From Nakazawaea peltata (taxonomy: Eukaryota; Ascomycota; Pichiomycetes; Alaninales; Pachysolenaceae), in assembly GCA_001599355.1 (NCBI GenBank), contig BCGQ01000004.1, positions 441,249 to 505,248 on the forward strand: a DNA stretch of 64,000 nt, in the 5' to 3' direction. A program made the position numbers and the translations under genes. Positions 37,968 through 48,440 of the stretch are shown one piece after another. Under the pieces are notes generated by a model. The model saw nothing but the letters and a program-made list of their open reading frames with translations. It was not told where the DNA came from and ran no database searches. Each line of letters opens with the position of its first letter. The stretch's first letter is position 1.

Positions 37968-40760
37968 ATGCAGCACAATATCCTCGTACTATGGGCATTG
38001 ATGGTGCTAATGGCCTCTCCAGTGGCTGCACTTAAAGAATATCTTTTCAAAACTTGTGAACAGTCACCATTTTGTCATCGGAATCGTCATTTTGCCAGCA
38101 GTGTCACGGCGCTGAGCTCCGATGGATCGTTCGAATCCCAGTACTCAATTGACCCTAAAACAGTTCACCATGATCTTCTTAGGTCAACTTTCACGGGAGA
38201 AGTGACTAAAGTGTTGAACGACGGCGTTTCAACCGTGGTTTTACCGTTCGAAGTGAACGTGTTGTCGGATTTCAGTGTCAGATTCCGCTTGGACGAGCGT
38301 CGAGGCGAGATCGATGTAGGAAATGAGCTGCTTACGACCAGGCGATATGACGAAGCATGGCGTCATCTGTTCCAGGATGGTGGTAAGACCTTGCAACCAC
38401 TCGCTGATGATATCGAGTTGAAATTCGAGCTCTTAGATGACCGTATTAGCATCGAATATGGTCGTGATTTGGAGTATGGATTGGAATTGGACTACAAGCC
38501 ATTCAAGTTGACTACGAAGGTCAATGGAGAGCCTGTGATGGTTGTTAATGACCGGAATTTGTTGAATCTCGAGCATTGGCGCAAACAGACCCAAAACGAT
38601 ACCTTAAATCTCTCCCCCTACGAGTCAGATTTCAATATGTTTAAAGACACTTTCAAGGATTCCAGTGGAGATTCTATGCCATTTGGACCGGAAAGTATAC
38701 TGGTTGATGTGACTTTCGTGGGCATGGATCATCTCTTCGGGCTCAGTGAACATGCCTCTCAAAGCTTGGACCTCAAGACCACCGGAAACGGCACCGAACC
38801 TTTCAGATTGTACAACGTCGATACTTTCGAGTACAAAGACGAAATGCAATACCCAATGTATGGAGCAGTACCTTTCATTATGGGTGTAACTAAGGGTAGA
38901 AGTGCTGGTGTGTTCTGGGTCAATGGAGCTGACACTTACATTGACATTGCCCGTGATTCCCAGCATTCCTCGGCCCATTGGATGTCCGAAGCCGGAATTC
39001 TCGATATAGTTCTTATGGCCGGATCAACTCCGGCAGATATAAACCAAAAGTACGGTAATCTCGTAGGTAATACGCCTCTCCCACCTCTCTTCAGTCTCGG
39101 TTATCATCAATGTCGTTGGAATTATAACGATCAGCCAGATGTTCTTGAAATAAACCGTCTTTTTGACGTCCATAACATCTCGTACGACACAATTTGGCTC
39201 GATATTGAGTACACCCAGAACAAGAAGTACTTCACATGGAAAGACGAGAGTTTCCCAAGCCCAATGGAGATGCTTGAGGAACTCTCAGAAACCGGTAGAA
39301 ACCTCGTAGCTATTATAGATCCTCATATAAAAACTAATTATGAAGTAAGTGAGTCAATTGAGGCTCAAAAGCTTGGAATTCGCAATTCCAATGGGGAGGG
39401 ATGTTTCCATGGTCATTGTTGGCCTGGCGAGAGTGTCTGGATCGATACTTTCGACCCAGAAGCAGTCTCCTACTGGAAAACCCGCTTCCAAAACTCCTCC
39501 TCAAACTCTTTTATAGGCACCTCTACTAATATGCATCTTTGGAACGATATGAACGAGCCTTCTGTCTTTGACGGGCCCGAGACTTCGGCTCCAAAGGATC
39601 TCATCCACTATGGAGGATGGGAACATCGTTCTGTACATAATATCTACGGCCTCACCTTCCATGAAGCCACCTATAAACTGCTTCTTGCTAGAAATTCCAA
39701 CCGTCGTCCCTTCGTCTTAACTAGATCTTTCTTTGCTGGTTCCCAGCGTTCTCTGGCTATGTGGACCGGTGATAATATGTCTAAATGGGAGTACTTGAAA
39801 TTATCGATCCCAATGAACATGAATCAAGGCCTCGTAAATTATGTATTTTCCGGTTCTGACGTTGGGGGGTTCTTTGGTAACCCCTCTAAAGAATTATTGA
39901 CTAGATGGTACCAGACGGGAATTTGGTACCCATTCTTCCGTGGCCATGCTCATATCGATGCTCGTAGACGTGAACCATGGGTTGCTGGTGGTGAATATAC
40001 CGAAATCATGAGACTGGCCATCGATTTGAGATATAAATTATTACCTATTTTGTATAGTCTGTTTTACGAACATTCATTGAAGGGAGTTCCTTTGATGAAA
40101 CCTCTTTTTTATGACCTGGATCAGATTTCTGACCGGGTATTTAGTATTAATGACCAGTTCTTTGTTGCTGATTCTGGTTTAATGGTTAAACCAATCACTG
40201 AAGAACTGGCTACCTCTACTTCTGTCTATTTCCCAGACAACAAACTCTACTATGACTACTTTACCCATGAATTGGTCTCGAATACCGAGCAAGATTTGGT
40301 TATTAACGATATCACTTTATCTTCCTTACCTTTATTCTGTCGCGGAGGTCATATTTTAGCCACTAAAGAACGTCATAGACGTTCCTCTAAGCTGCAGAAA
40401 TTCGACCCTTACACTTTGACAGTATTTGTCGACAAGGACGGATCGGCTTCTGGAAAATTGTATATTGACGATGGAGAAACTTTTGGCTATTTGGAGGGAG
40501 AGTCTTTGATAGTGGAGTTTGAGTATTCTCAAGGTTATTTGAGGGGTGTAGCAGCTTCCGATGCCTCTTTTGATTCGGATTTCAGTAAATGGATCAGTTC
40601 TGTAGTCATTGAGAAGGTTGTGATTGTGGGAGAGAAGACTAAATTTGAGGAGGTTGAGATTGGGGGTAAAAAGATGGGAGTTTTGAGAGAAGGGGGTGAT
40701 TTAGTTATCAGGAATCCTGGAGTTAGTATTGGGGAAGATTGGAGTATGAAGATGGAGTGA
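37968..40760 (+). CDS. ROT2: Glucosidase II catalytic subunit
   Basis: A 930-residue GH31 enzyme of the ER that trims the inner glucoses from N-glycans during glycoprotein quality control. The start is the first ATG (MQHNILVLWALMVLMAS), giving a signal peptide followed by KEYLFKTCEQSPFCHRNR, the usual glucosidase II alpha opening. The catalytic block WNDMNEPSVF carries nucleophile D527; FFGNPSKELLTRWYQTGIWYPFFRGHAH and RPFVLTRSFFAGSQR are GH31 signatures. No HDEL-type signal is present at the C-terminus, as expected for a subunit retained by its beta partner. Confidence 0.94.
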   Translation: MQHNILVLWALMVLMASPVAALKEYLFKTCEQSPFCHRNRHFASSVTALSSDGSFESQYSIDPKTVHHDLLRSTFTGEVTKVLNDGVSTVVLPFEVNVLSDFSVRFRLDERRGEIDVGNELLTTRRYDEAWRHLFQDGGKTLQPLADDIELKFELLDDRISIEYGRDLEYGLELDYKPFKLTTKVNGEPVMVVNDRNLLNLEHWRKQTQNDTLNLSPYESDFNMFKDTFKDSSGDSMPFGPESILVDVTFVGMDHLFGLSEHASQSLDLKTTGNGTEPFRLYNVDTFEYKDEMQYPMYGAVPFIMGVTKGRSAGVFWVNGADTYIDIARDSQHSSAHWMSEAGILDIVLMAGSTPADINQKYGNLVGNTPLPPLFSLGYHQCRWNYNDQPDVLEINRLFDVHNISYDTIWLDIEYTQNKKYFTWKDESFPSPMEMLEELSETGRNLVAIIDPHIKTNYEVSESIEAQKLGIRNSNGEGCFHGHCWPGESVWIDTFDPEAVSYWKTRFQNSSSNSFIGTSTNMHLWNDMNEPSVFDGPETSAPKDLIHYGGWEHRSVHNIYGLTFHEATYKLLLARNSNRRPFVLTRSFFAGSQRSLAMWTGDNMSKWEYLKLSIPMNMNQGLVNYVFSGSDVGGFFGNPSKELLTRWYQTGIWYPFFRGHAHIDARRREPWVAGGEYTEIMRLAIDLRYKLLPILYSLFYEHSLKGVPLMKPLFYDLDQISDRVFSINDQFFVADSGLMVKPITEELATSTSVYFPDNKLYYDYFTHELVSNTEQDLVINDITLSSLPLFCRGGHILATKERHRRSSKLQKFDPYTLTVFVDKDGSASGKLYIDDGETFGYLEGESLIVEFEYSQGYLRGVAASDASFDSDFSKWISSVVIEKVVIVGEKTKFEEVEIGGKKMGVLREGGDLVIRNPGVSIGEDWSMKME

Positions 40761-41305
40761 TGAGTAGATCAACTTCTCCAGTACACTGATCCTAATCCAC
40801 TTTACTAGTTGAAGAGTCTTGTTGGTATTAAAATTTGCTATATTTTTATATCGAATATTTCTATATGGGCTATAGTTGTAGAGATTATACAGTGTTTATT
40901 GTAGTTTATACCTTTATGGTTGTATTTTACCATTTCAAGTCACTTCTTTGAGTATCTGCCCTCGGTGTTTTATTTTTCACCCTCGGAGTTTCCTCGATCA
41001 CCCTCGGTTTCCTCTTGATTCTGCCCTCGGACCTACCCCCGGACCTACCCTCGGTGTTACGCTCGGTCTCCCTTCTTTAAAACGAAAGGTTATGAGCCCC
41101 CACACTATAAAAAATAACCCCCCAAACCCCTCTATTTCACAATAAGCACACTTCAAAGGCACCCCACTTCACCGATACCATAGATCTAACCCTCTCTCTA
41201 TCCATAACTACACTAATCTTACTTCTAATTTTATTCGTTATATTTGAACAATTACAAATTTAGACCTAACTATAAAACTAATGATGACTCATACTGAGAA
41301 CCAAG
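40761..41305. repeat. ROT2/CFT1 convergent spacer with ccctcgg repeats
   Basis: Between 40958 and 41075 the word ccctcgg (or cctcgg/gctcgg) recurs about seven times at 10-20 bp spacing, as degenerate tandem units such as gccctcggtgttt and ccctcggacctac. The rest is AT-rich 3' flank. No gene seen. Confidence 0.6.
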
Positions 41306-44300
41306 TCAAAGAGTCCTTTCCAAATCAATGAAATCACGATAGATCTCGACATTCACCTCCCTTCCAATCTTTTTACCAATATTACCTCTCTTATCATCAT
41401 TCAAATTCAAAAATCCTCTGATAATATCAAAGTCCAACATTGGACGTTGAACCACAGAAGTTGTAGATGCGAGAGAATTCTTTAAATGCTCCGGTAACTC
41501 TCCAACTCTGTTCATCTTAGGATTCAATCCAAATGTATGATACTCTTTATCGATCATTTGTTGCTGAATGATGTAAAAGTTCCTATAACTCGACTCTACA
41601 AGAGGAACGACTTTATATAATGAACCATCTACACCAGAGCCCAAACAAAGCGTCTTATCAAACCCAATTCCCTTAGGGAACTCCTCGAATTTAGTAAATC
41701 TACGCATCAGAGTTGTTCTGGTATTCAATTTGAATACTGAGCGACGGATCAATCTCTGACCCAAATGAGAAGTTGGATCTTCAGGGTCATACTGCAATAC
41801 ATGTAAAATTCCATCATTATCCAGTACCACAACATACAATTGCTTGTCATGAGTGATAAATTCAGCACAATTCAGGTCTAATTTCAAAGGATCCTTACCT
41901 AACATGATCATCCGGTAAGGTTCAGCATCGAACCCAAGAATCCAAACACTTTCCAGAGCATCAGCGACAAGAATTAAGTTCTCAAATACTTTAATATCAG
42001 TAATATTTGGCAGAGTATCAAAGAAAGCCACTGGCATAACCGTGTTATCATCTTGTAAATCTCTGACCAAGATTTTATTACCTTGAGAAGCCAAGAAACG
42101 ACCACTAACTCCACAAACAGCTCCAATATTAGCTTTTACATCATCAGAATATACTGGCTTGAATTTATGGTTGGTTTCTGGTCTTCCAGGCTCTGGAATG
42201 ATTCGAATGACATCTAAAATCTTCAAATGTCCAGCAGCAGCCAAATCTTCAGCCCTAATACGAGTGGCTCCAACCAGAATGTACTCTTTTTTCAATCCAG
42301 TATGAGTTTTAGAAGTATCTAAGAGAGTCGGCTTGACACTTACAGCCAATTCATGAGATCCAAGCTCAACGGAATCAATCACACTCCAATTTAATGGAGA
42401 TACAAGTTTGATACTACTTTGTAAAGTCTTTCCCTTCATAGTACGGTCCAGATCCACTCCTAAAAGCAGGTTTCCATCCTCATCTACAGCTTCATAATCA
42501 ACTTCCTTGAAAGTAGAAACAACAAAGGTGTTGGAACTAGCATGATACTCGACATTTTTAATAGTCTCATCCTTCTCACTAATTCCATAATGCTTTACAG
42601 CCGGCAATCTGTTACTCAAATCTTCCAATGGATCCAATTCCACAATTCTAGCACTTTTATGATCATCAATAAAGATCATTCCATCACGAACTTTATCATT
42701 AGAGAATCTAGCCACCGAAACCGAGTTCAATCTTGTGAATTGATGAATTTTCGGCATCGATTTCGCACTTTTAACTATACAAAATGTGCGAACTCCAGTT
42801 ACAACCACACAATTCAACCCACTGAACTTCTCAAGTGGGACTAAAGTTCTCTCAATCTTAGTACCTTGTGGATAAGCATTCTCAGGAGCACCGGTCATCC
42901 TCAAAGAAGCCATCTCGTTCACCTTATATAACTCATTAGTTTTACCAGAATGGAATAATTTATACAAAATGATCTGACCACCAATTGTCAACATTACAAG
43001 GTACTCTTCACGGTCATGTTCATCCCCTAATTCACAAACCGTGATACTCTTAATTTGAGGATCAGGTACCCCGTCTTTATTAGCAGTCATCAAACCTACA
43101 CTTAAATATTCTCCCAACTTTTCCAGCCCATGTAACTCGAAGATCTTCTGGTGATGCTCCTTCCTGAAAAGAAGAATTCTGTTATCCAGAGTGATCAAAA
43201 CAAAGAGTGGGAGTTTACGATCTACAACATTACCATCGTGGTCTCTTTTAAGTCCACTGAATTCGACCCCTGCTAACATCAGTGAACTCACAATGGTACC
43301 GGTGGTTATAATTAAATCTCCTAATAATTTAGGCAACTCGAGACGGACAATATTGTACTTGGAGTCCTCCTCTTTGACCTCAAAAGACAGAACTTCACCG
43401 TCTTGGAAGGTCACGAGCACCAATTCATCACACGAGTACCCGAAAACAGCCTCTACCTCAAACTTAAGCTCCGCTAAAAGCTTGAATTTATAGTCATACA
43501 ACTTAAGCAGAGTAGTGGTGATTTGCAAGATCTTCCCATCGCCGTATTTGGTCACAAAAATCGTAATTTCATTCCCATTGAAGTCTTTAGTAGAGAATTT
43601 CTTGTAGTTTTCATTGATTTTGAAGATTTCGGTCTTGAAATTATCGAAATTTGTAGTTACAAGGTAGTCACTTTGTCCACGATCATCTTCAAGAGTCCAA
43701 ATACGATTAACATTGGAGAATTTTAAGCAGGATTTGACCAAAGGTTGCATTGTTGGGCGAATTACCGCAAGAGATGACCCATCTCCATGTCCACTTGAAG
43801 CCACGATACAATTTTCCTTATAATTTGGGTTTGGCAATCCCAAAACATTGATCGAAGAAGATGGTTGAGCAATTGTAAAGCTTGAAATCGGCCCATAATT
43901 TGGTAAATTATCGGTAATTGAGAATTTCAACTCATTTTCAGCCAAATTTTCAGCCTTTTTATCGGTTTCTTCATCAGAATACAACCCTTCATCATCTTCT
44001 GCAATCTCACCTTCTTCTTGTCCATTTTCTACACCTTCTGGACCTTTCAGGCCCCCCAAACTCTCATATTTAACAAGCAAACTATCATTTCCATCACAAG
44101 CCACAAACATCACTCCACCAGAGAGCATCGTTATGGCATTAATTGAGCTGAAATTCACCTCATCGAAGTCTGGAATATGCAGAATCTTGATTTGTCTCTG
44201 TTTTTGAGTAGCTAACCCTACCATATACGCTTTTCTTCCAATTTCGTCGAATAAAAGCAATTTTCCAGCCTCAAATTGGGCAAAAAAACATCTTTCCAAC

Positions 44301-45250
44301 TTCAAATTCAAGCTGGACATATCGTCCAAACTGAAATTTGTGCAATTTTTACTGAATTCGTTGACTCCGGCTCCCGAACAAGCTCCATTCGAGTTCACAT
44401 GGATGAAATTATCACACCCAACTAATAAAACTCCATCGAGTGGATTTTTCATCTCTTTTACAGTATGTAAATCATATGGAAGTCCCTCAATATCGATGAT
44501 AGAGGTGGAACCACGATTCTCCAAGTCTAAGGACAAGACCATCAACCTCGTAGTGTCCTTCTTCACCGGAAGAGATCCACTCCAAGTAGAGTCCGCCCTA
44601 AATAGTACGGCTAAAGTTGGCTCATTATAATTATATAAGAAGGCGATATCTACTATATTTTTGATAGCCGGATCAAGCTGGGAGGCCGGGATAATGAATG
44701 AAGGGTAAGTGATAGAGTCAGCAACGCCCATAGCCGAGCCATTGACCCCATCTCCAGCCCTTTTCAGCTCATTCTCAACATCATACTCATCGTCATCCCC
44801 CAGCTGCGCAAATGGCAAGAAACACAACGAATCCTGGTAAAGTATGACCGCACATTGGTTCTTTGGGTCTATACGAAGTCTGGAATCACGTCCACCATCA
44901 AAATCATATGACGAATTCTTCAAAAATTGCTCATAATAATGTAAACTACGGGCCTTCAACTGGATCACCAGGGCATCCCAATGGACTAACACCAGTTTCA
45001 GCTTATGAAACGTGACCAAAAGGTAATCCAATGGAGACTCCAAGGTCTTGACAGCCTTCATATCCACAATTCGGCCCTGTAATTTGTACTCACTGATCAA
45101 TTTCAACTTGAGGTTCGGGCGGAGCACCGCGAACACTTGGATTAACGACCCCTTCGACACCACCAAATGGTCTTCTGACTCGTCAATGAGTCGACAAGCC
45201 ACACTGCTGGTGACCTGAGTCGGATCAAACACCTGATGATAAAGATCCAT
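41306..45250 (-). CDS. CFT1: Cleavage and polyadenylation factor subunit Cft1 (CPSF160)
   Basis: A 1314-residue protein from MDLYHQVFDP; the five upstream codons begin with TTG. It is the CPSF160/Cft1 family of triple beta-propeller proteins related to DDB1. Visible family features: the N-terminal HLVVSKGSLIQVF segment, an internal acidic insert (about residues 405-430, EEGEIAEDDEGLYSDEE), and a C-terminal helical region (GIGFDKTLCLGSGVDGSLYKVVPL, LNPKMNR, ILRGFL-like FDIIRGFLNL). It is the scaffold of the polymerase module of CPF, which defines mRNA 3' ends. The length is close to S. cerevisiae Cft1 (1357). Confidence 0.9.
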   Translation of the reverse strand: MDLYHQVFDPTQVTSSVACRLIDESEDHLVVSKGSLIQVFAVLRPNLKLKLISEYKLQGRIVDMKAVKTLESPLDYLLVTFHKLKLVLVHWDALVIQLKARSLHYYEQFLKNSSYDFDGGRDSRLRIDPKNQCAVILYQDSLCFLPFAQLGDDDEYDVENELKRAGDGVNGSAMGVADSITYPSFIIPASQLDPAIKNIVDIAFLYNYNEPTLAVLFRADSTWSGSLPVKKDTTRLMVLSLDLENRGSTSIIDIEGLPYDLHTVKEMKNPLDGVLLVGCDNFIHVNSNGACSGAGVNEFSKNCTNFSLDDMSSLNLKLERCFFAQFEAGKLLLFDEIGRKAYMVGLATQKQRQIKILHIPDFDEVNFSSINAITMLSGGVMFVACDGNDSLLVKYESLGGLKGPEGVENGQEEGEIAEDDEGLYSDEETDKKAENLAENELKFSITDNLPNYGPISSFTIAQPSSSINVLGLPNPNYKENCIVASSGHGDGSSLAVIRPTMQPLVKSCLKFSNVNRIWTLEDDRGQSDYLVTTNFDNFKTEIFKINENYKKFSTKDFNGNEITIFVTKYGDGKILQITTTLLKLYDYKFKLLAELKFEVEAVFGYSCDELVLVTFQDGEVLSFEVKEEDSKYNIVRLELPKLLGDLIITTGTIVSSLMLAGVEFSGLKRDHDGNVVDRKLPLFVLITLDNRILLFRKEHHQKIFELHGLEKLGEYLSVGLMTANKDGVPDPQIKSITVCELGDEHDREEYLVMLTIGGQIILYKLFHSGKTNELYKVNEMASLRMTGAPENAYPQGTKIERTLVPLEKFSGLNCVVVTGVRTFCIVKSAKSMPKIHQFTRLNSVSVARFSNDKVRDGMIFIDDHKSARIVELDPLEDLSNRLPAVKHYGISEKDETIKNVEYHASSNTFVVSTFKEVDYEAVDEDGNLLLGVDLDRTMKGKTLQSSIKLVSPLNWSVIDSVELGSHELAVSVKPTLLDTSKTHTGLKKEYILVGATRIRAEDLAAAGHLKILDVIRIIPEPGRPETNHKFKPVYSDDVKANIGAVCGVSGRFLASQGNKILVRDLQDDNTVMPVAFFDTLPNITDIKVFENLILVADALESVWILGFDAEPYRMIMLGKDPLKLDLNCAEFITHDKQLYVVVLDNDGILHVLQYDPEDPTSHLGQRLIRRSVFKLNTRTTLMRRFTKFEEFPKGIGFDKTLCLGSGVDGSLYKVVPLVESSYRNFYIIQQQMIDKEYHTFGLNPKMNRVGELPEHLKNSLASTTSVVQRPMLDFDIIRGFLNLNDDKRGNIGKKIGREVNVEIYRDFIDLERTL

Positions 45251-45759
45251 CGTCGTAGCGTTCAATTAGCTGTGCTGGTGTTTCTTCGAACTTGTTGACG
45301 AAGCGCTCAAAGATGCGTTTGAAGGGTTTTTTTTCACTCTTTGAAGGAGAATGGGCAGGAGTCTCCGCCTGGGAGGTTTAATTAGGCGGGAGATTTTTGG
45401 GTAGTGGTACACGACTTTTCAAATCTCCTTGGAAGGTGGTTGGAAAGTGACTTGGGGGTGGTATTTTGGGGTTAGAGGGATGGGGGGAATTCAATGAAGT
45501 GATGTAGCTTATGATATAGGCTACCTGAGTGGTATTAAGTTTTAAAATTTCCGGATTTTAATTGTTAGAGGTGATTTTTCACCCACCATTTTTCTCATAC
45601 TAAAAGTATCCCCAATGTGATACCCTCCTGGGACATCTAGCCCTCATAATCTACGCCACTACGCGGACTTCACGACCTACACAACCTACACATCGCAGTC
45701 TACATATCCAGTCTACTCACCCATCTACAACACATACTCTATGTCTTTATTACTCTCTC
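45251..45759. promoter_or_regulatory. CFT1 promoter and oxygenase 3' flank
   Basis: Contains GTACACGAC (45407-45415) 157 bp upstream of the CFT1 ATG, preceded by ggagatttttgggtag like the other sites. No gene seen in the rest. Confidence 0.5.
45407..45415 (+). promoter_or_regulatory. TRCACGAC motif, CFT1 promoter
   Basis: GTACACGAC followed by TTTT; 157 bp from the CFT1 start codon, opposite in orientation to the gene. Confidence 0.5.
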
Positions 45760-46809
45760 CTATTTATACCCATAATAACTACTCTCCAATCTCTTCTGCA
45801 AATGTTGTCCAGCTGTAATAATATTATTCTTCTCAGCATCCAGAGAGGCTCCTCTACCCTTGACAGCTCTTATTTTATCACTTGGAACAGGTGTCAATGG
45901 AGTGTCCTCCTCAGGATGAGAGAAGAACACAATACTGTATCTACTAGCACCAGTCTCTTGGAAATCCTTAGGGAATTTAACTCTGTGAATAGTACTCTTC
46001 AAAATACCGTTGGTCCAGTAACTCAACAGGTCAGCAATATTGACAACCAAAGGAGCAGCAGCTCCTTGCTTCTCGTACTCCTCGGAAGGAGGAACGTATG
46101 GAAGAGCAGTCCATTTCTTGGTGTCTGGAGCAAAGATTTCCAACCCCTTCGATTGCAATTGCAAATGTTGGAACAACAAAGTGATTCCTCCATAATCGGT
46201 GTGCAGACCAGCTCTGATCACCTCCTCTGGGTTCAAGCTCTGAGAAGAAGGATAATGCAAGAATCTGAAGGCAGATCCAGACTTCTGGTCTGGCCTGTGT
46301 CTGTCGGTGAACCAAGAGGCACCTCCGGCCTTCTCATCAATATCCAAGGCAATAGCCAACAAATGAACAATCTTAAGAACACATTGGTGCAATCTGACAA
46401 TGACCGATTTAACGAATTCCATTCTCTTTGGGTCATCCTCGGTGAAGAACAGAGGGATCTTTTGAGCTGGGTCTCCGGTCAGCAAATTAAGCTGGGCAAA
46501 GTTGAAGGCCTCCTTAGGGTCTCCGACTGGCTTGTCGGGGTTGGCCTCGTCCAAGTTCTCGGCACCGAACCCGGAATAACCACAGTTATCAGCACCAATA
46601 GGGTACTTGTTCTTCTCTTCAGCAGGTAACTGGAAGAACTTGATACCAATATCGAAAAGGTATTCGATCTCTGCTTGAGAGAAGCCGTGACCCTCGATCA
46701 TGAGGAATCCTTGTACAGATGCAGCCTGTAACAACTTATCGGCGGTGGCTCTGTCAGTTTTGGAGATATCGATGACTTGAAGCGGGTTTTCAACTTTTTC
46801 AGCAGGCAT
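45760..46809 (-). CDS. 2-oxoglutarate/Fe(II)-dependent oxygenase, isopenicillin-N-synthase-like
   Basis: A 349-residue non-haem iron dioxygenase-family protein from MPAEKVENPLQVID; upstream codons are open but start with TTG. It has the N-terminal DIOX_N part (VQGFLMIEGHGF) and the double-stranded beta-helix with iron ligands H and D in GLHTDYGG and H in STIHRV, then R-x-S in SRYSIVFF for 2-oxoglutarate binding. The substrate is unknown; fungal relatives act in many oxidations. CTG at 46027-46029 (minus strand) gives IAD-x-LSYW, matching the DALEFW-type Ala of relatives. A TATA box (cctatataaat on the minus strand) lies about 60 bp upstream. Confidence 0.85.
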   Translation of the reverse strand: MPAEKVENPLQVIDISKTDRATADKLLQAASVQGFLMIEGHGFSQAEIEYLFDIGIKFFQLPAEEKNKYPIGADNCGYSGFGAENLDEANPDKPVGDPKEAFNFAQLNLLTGDPAQKIPLFFTEDDPKRMEFVKSVIVRLHQCVLKIVHLLAIALDIDEKAGGASWFTDRHRPDQKSGSAFRFLHYPSSQSLNPEEVIRAGLHTDYGGITLLFQHLQLQSKGLEIFAPDTKKWTALPYVPPSEEYEKQGAAAPLVVNIADLLSYWTNGILKSTIHRVKFPKDFQETGASRYSIVFFSHPEEDTPLTPVPSDKIRAVKGRGASLDAEKNNIITAGQHLQKRLESSYYGYK

Positions 46810-47715
46810 TTTCAAGTGTGATGGATAATGGAGATGGACCAGGCGGATGAGAAGCAGCAGGGCGGATTTATATAGGACACTGATCAGCGATGGGCGGAAA
46901 GAGCCAAGAAAGGGCAGATAAGACGATATTATCAAGGTGGGGCGATAAAGGGCAGAACTAACAAAAATAACAGAGCTTTCCCTGCCTAATCTCTATCTAT
47001 CTGCCCTTTTCTGCACATTTCTGCCCTTTTTCAGTCGCTCTGCCGTTTTTAACAACCTCCGTTTGCGAGCGCGCAAAATTTACATGCTCCAGTGGGGCTC
47101 GTATTTGGAGGAACTTTTACTCTAAGCGGTTTGAATTACAGAGATTTTATGGAAGTAATACGATAAGAGGAATAATTTGGGGGTTTGAAAATTAGGGGGC
47201 AGATTGAACTGAGGGTATGGAGGGAGATATGATGGCTGAGTCGTAGGGTAGTAAGGTAGTGAGGCCCTAGCAGGGATTATTCCTGACTCTGCAAGCTCTG
47301 AGTGTGTTAATTACTTTCCACCACATCACCTCTGTATAAATCTGTTCCTCTTCCCTCTTCTGCTCACCTTCCTCTAGGCCCTTAATTTTTTCACTCTCCC
47401 TCGATCACTTAATCGATCGGCTCTGCTCTCTATCTTTTTTTCGTTTTTGTCGCTTCTGCATTCCGTTGGCTCTGCCCCTTCGCTCTGCCCCTTCGCTCTG
47501 CCTCTCCTTAACTCTGCCTTTTTCGCTTTTCCTTTTTCGCTCTCTTCAGTCCCTTTTTTCTCCCTATTCTGCCTCCCATTTGCCCCATTCTGCTCATCAT
47601 TTACAACAAAAAAGTCGTGCACTCCTCCTATTATGAAAATTTTTAACCTTCAAATGCTCATCTTCAAGTGACCTCAAGTGATCATCAACTATATCCCCTA
47701 CCTTACATACCAATC
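46810..47715. promoter_or_regulatory. Divergent oxygenase-RRP46 region
   Basis: Repeated ctctgccc(ctt) words occur twice (about 46985-47045 and 47463-47530, with two exact cgctctgccccttcgctctgcccc-like units). GTCGTGCAC at 47614-47622 is 94 bp from the RRP46 ATG. No gene seen; the long T/C-rich frame near 47450-47670 is compositional. Confidence 0.5.
47614..47622 (-). promoter_or_regulatory. TRCACGAC motif, RRP46 promoter
   Basis: GTCGTGCAC preceded by a run of A, 94 bp before the RRP46 ATG. Confidence 0.5.
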
Positions 47716-48372
47716 ATGGATATCCAACTCTCACTCCTTGACAAGCTGGATGGATCAGCTATGTTGCGCTCCCCAAAAGTTGACATAATATGCTCCGTCA
47801 CGGGTCCACTAGAACCAAGACCAAGGCAAGAACTCCCTCAAAAACTGTCATTTGAAATAGTGGTCACTCCTGCTGTTGGACCTTCTCTGACCAAAGAAAA
47901 GCTCCTGGAAGACAAATTAAGACGCATTTTGAACCGTACCGTTCTCACACATAATTACCCCCGTCAGTTGATCCAAGTGGTGCTGCAGTTCTTAAAAAGC
48001 ACCTCTGATGAAGACACCAATGACATCAATGACTTGAAAAACCTCATCAACTCGGTATATTTGGCATTCCTTGATTCAGGTGTCGCGTTGAAAACTTCAT
48101 GGCTCCTGACTCTGTGTTATCTTGTGAATGGAGAGCCCGTCTTCGACCTCCCAGCGGATCTCCCTGCCCCCTCTGCCTCCTTCTTGGTCGTGTACGAACT
48201 CCAAAACGGTACTTGCCTGGATTTGCTTCTATTTGAAGCCAATGCTCCTCATATTGACCAGCTGTTAATGGGATCAGTTTTACTGCTGAGTAAAGCCGAT
48301 ATTGAGCTCCAAAACAAACTGATCCGTAAATTACTCACCGACAAACTCTCCGCCGATTACATCTGGAAATAA
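47716..48372 (+). CDS. RRP46: RNA exosome subunit Rrp46 (RNase PH-like)
   Basis: A 218-residue RNase PH-fold subunit (S. cerevisiae 223). The start is the first ATG (MDIQLSLLDK). Conserved stretches: DGSAMLRSPKVDIICSVTGPLEPRPRQELP and EDKLRRILNRTVLTHNYPRQLIQVVLQ, both typical of Rrp46. It forms part of the catalytically inactive PH ring of the exosome that processes rRNA and degrades RNA in nucleus and cytosol. The CTG in LLDK-x-DGS falls where PH-family proteins usually have R-A/P-DG. Confidence 0.9.
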   Translation: MDIQLSLLDKLDGSAMLRSPKVDIICSVTGPLEPRPRQELPQKLSFEIVVTPAVGPSLTKEKLLEDKLRRILNRTVLTHNYPRQLIQVVLQFLKSTSDEDTNDINDLKNLINSVYLAFLDSGVALKTSWLLTLCYLVNGEPVFDLPADLPAPSASFLVVYELQNGTCLDLLLFEANAPHIDQLLMGSVLLLSKADIELQNKLIRKLLTDKLSADYIWK

Positions 48373-48440
48373 CCCCAACCTACAATTTATAGCATATAAT
48401 CTGTATTATAGAATCTATTTAGAATCATCTGTAGAGTATT

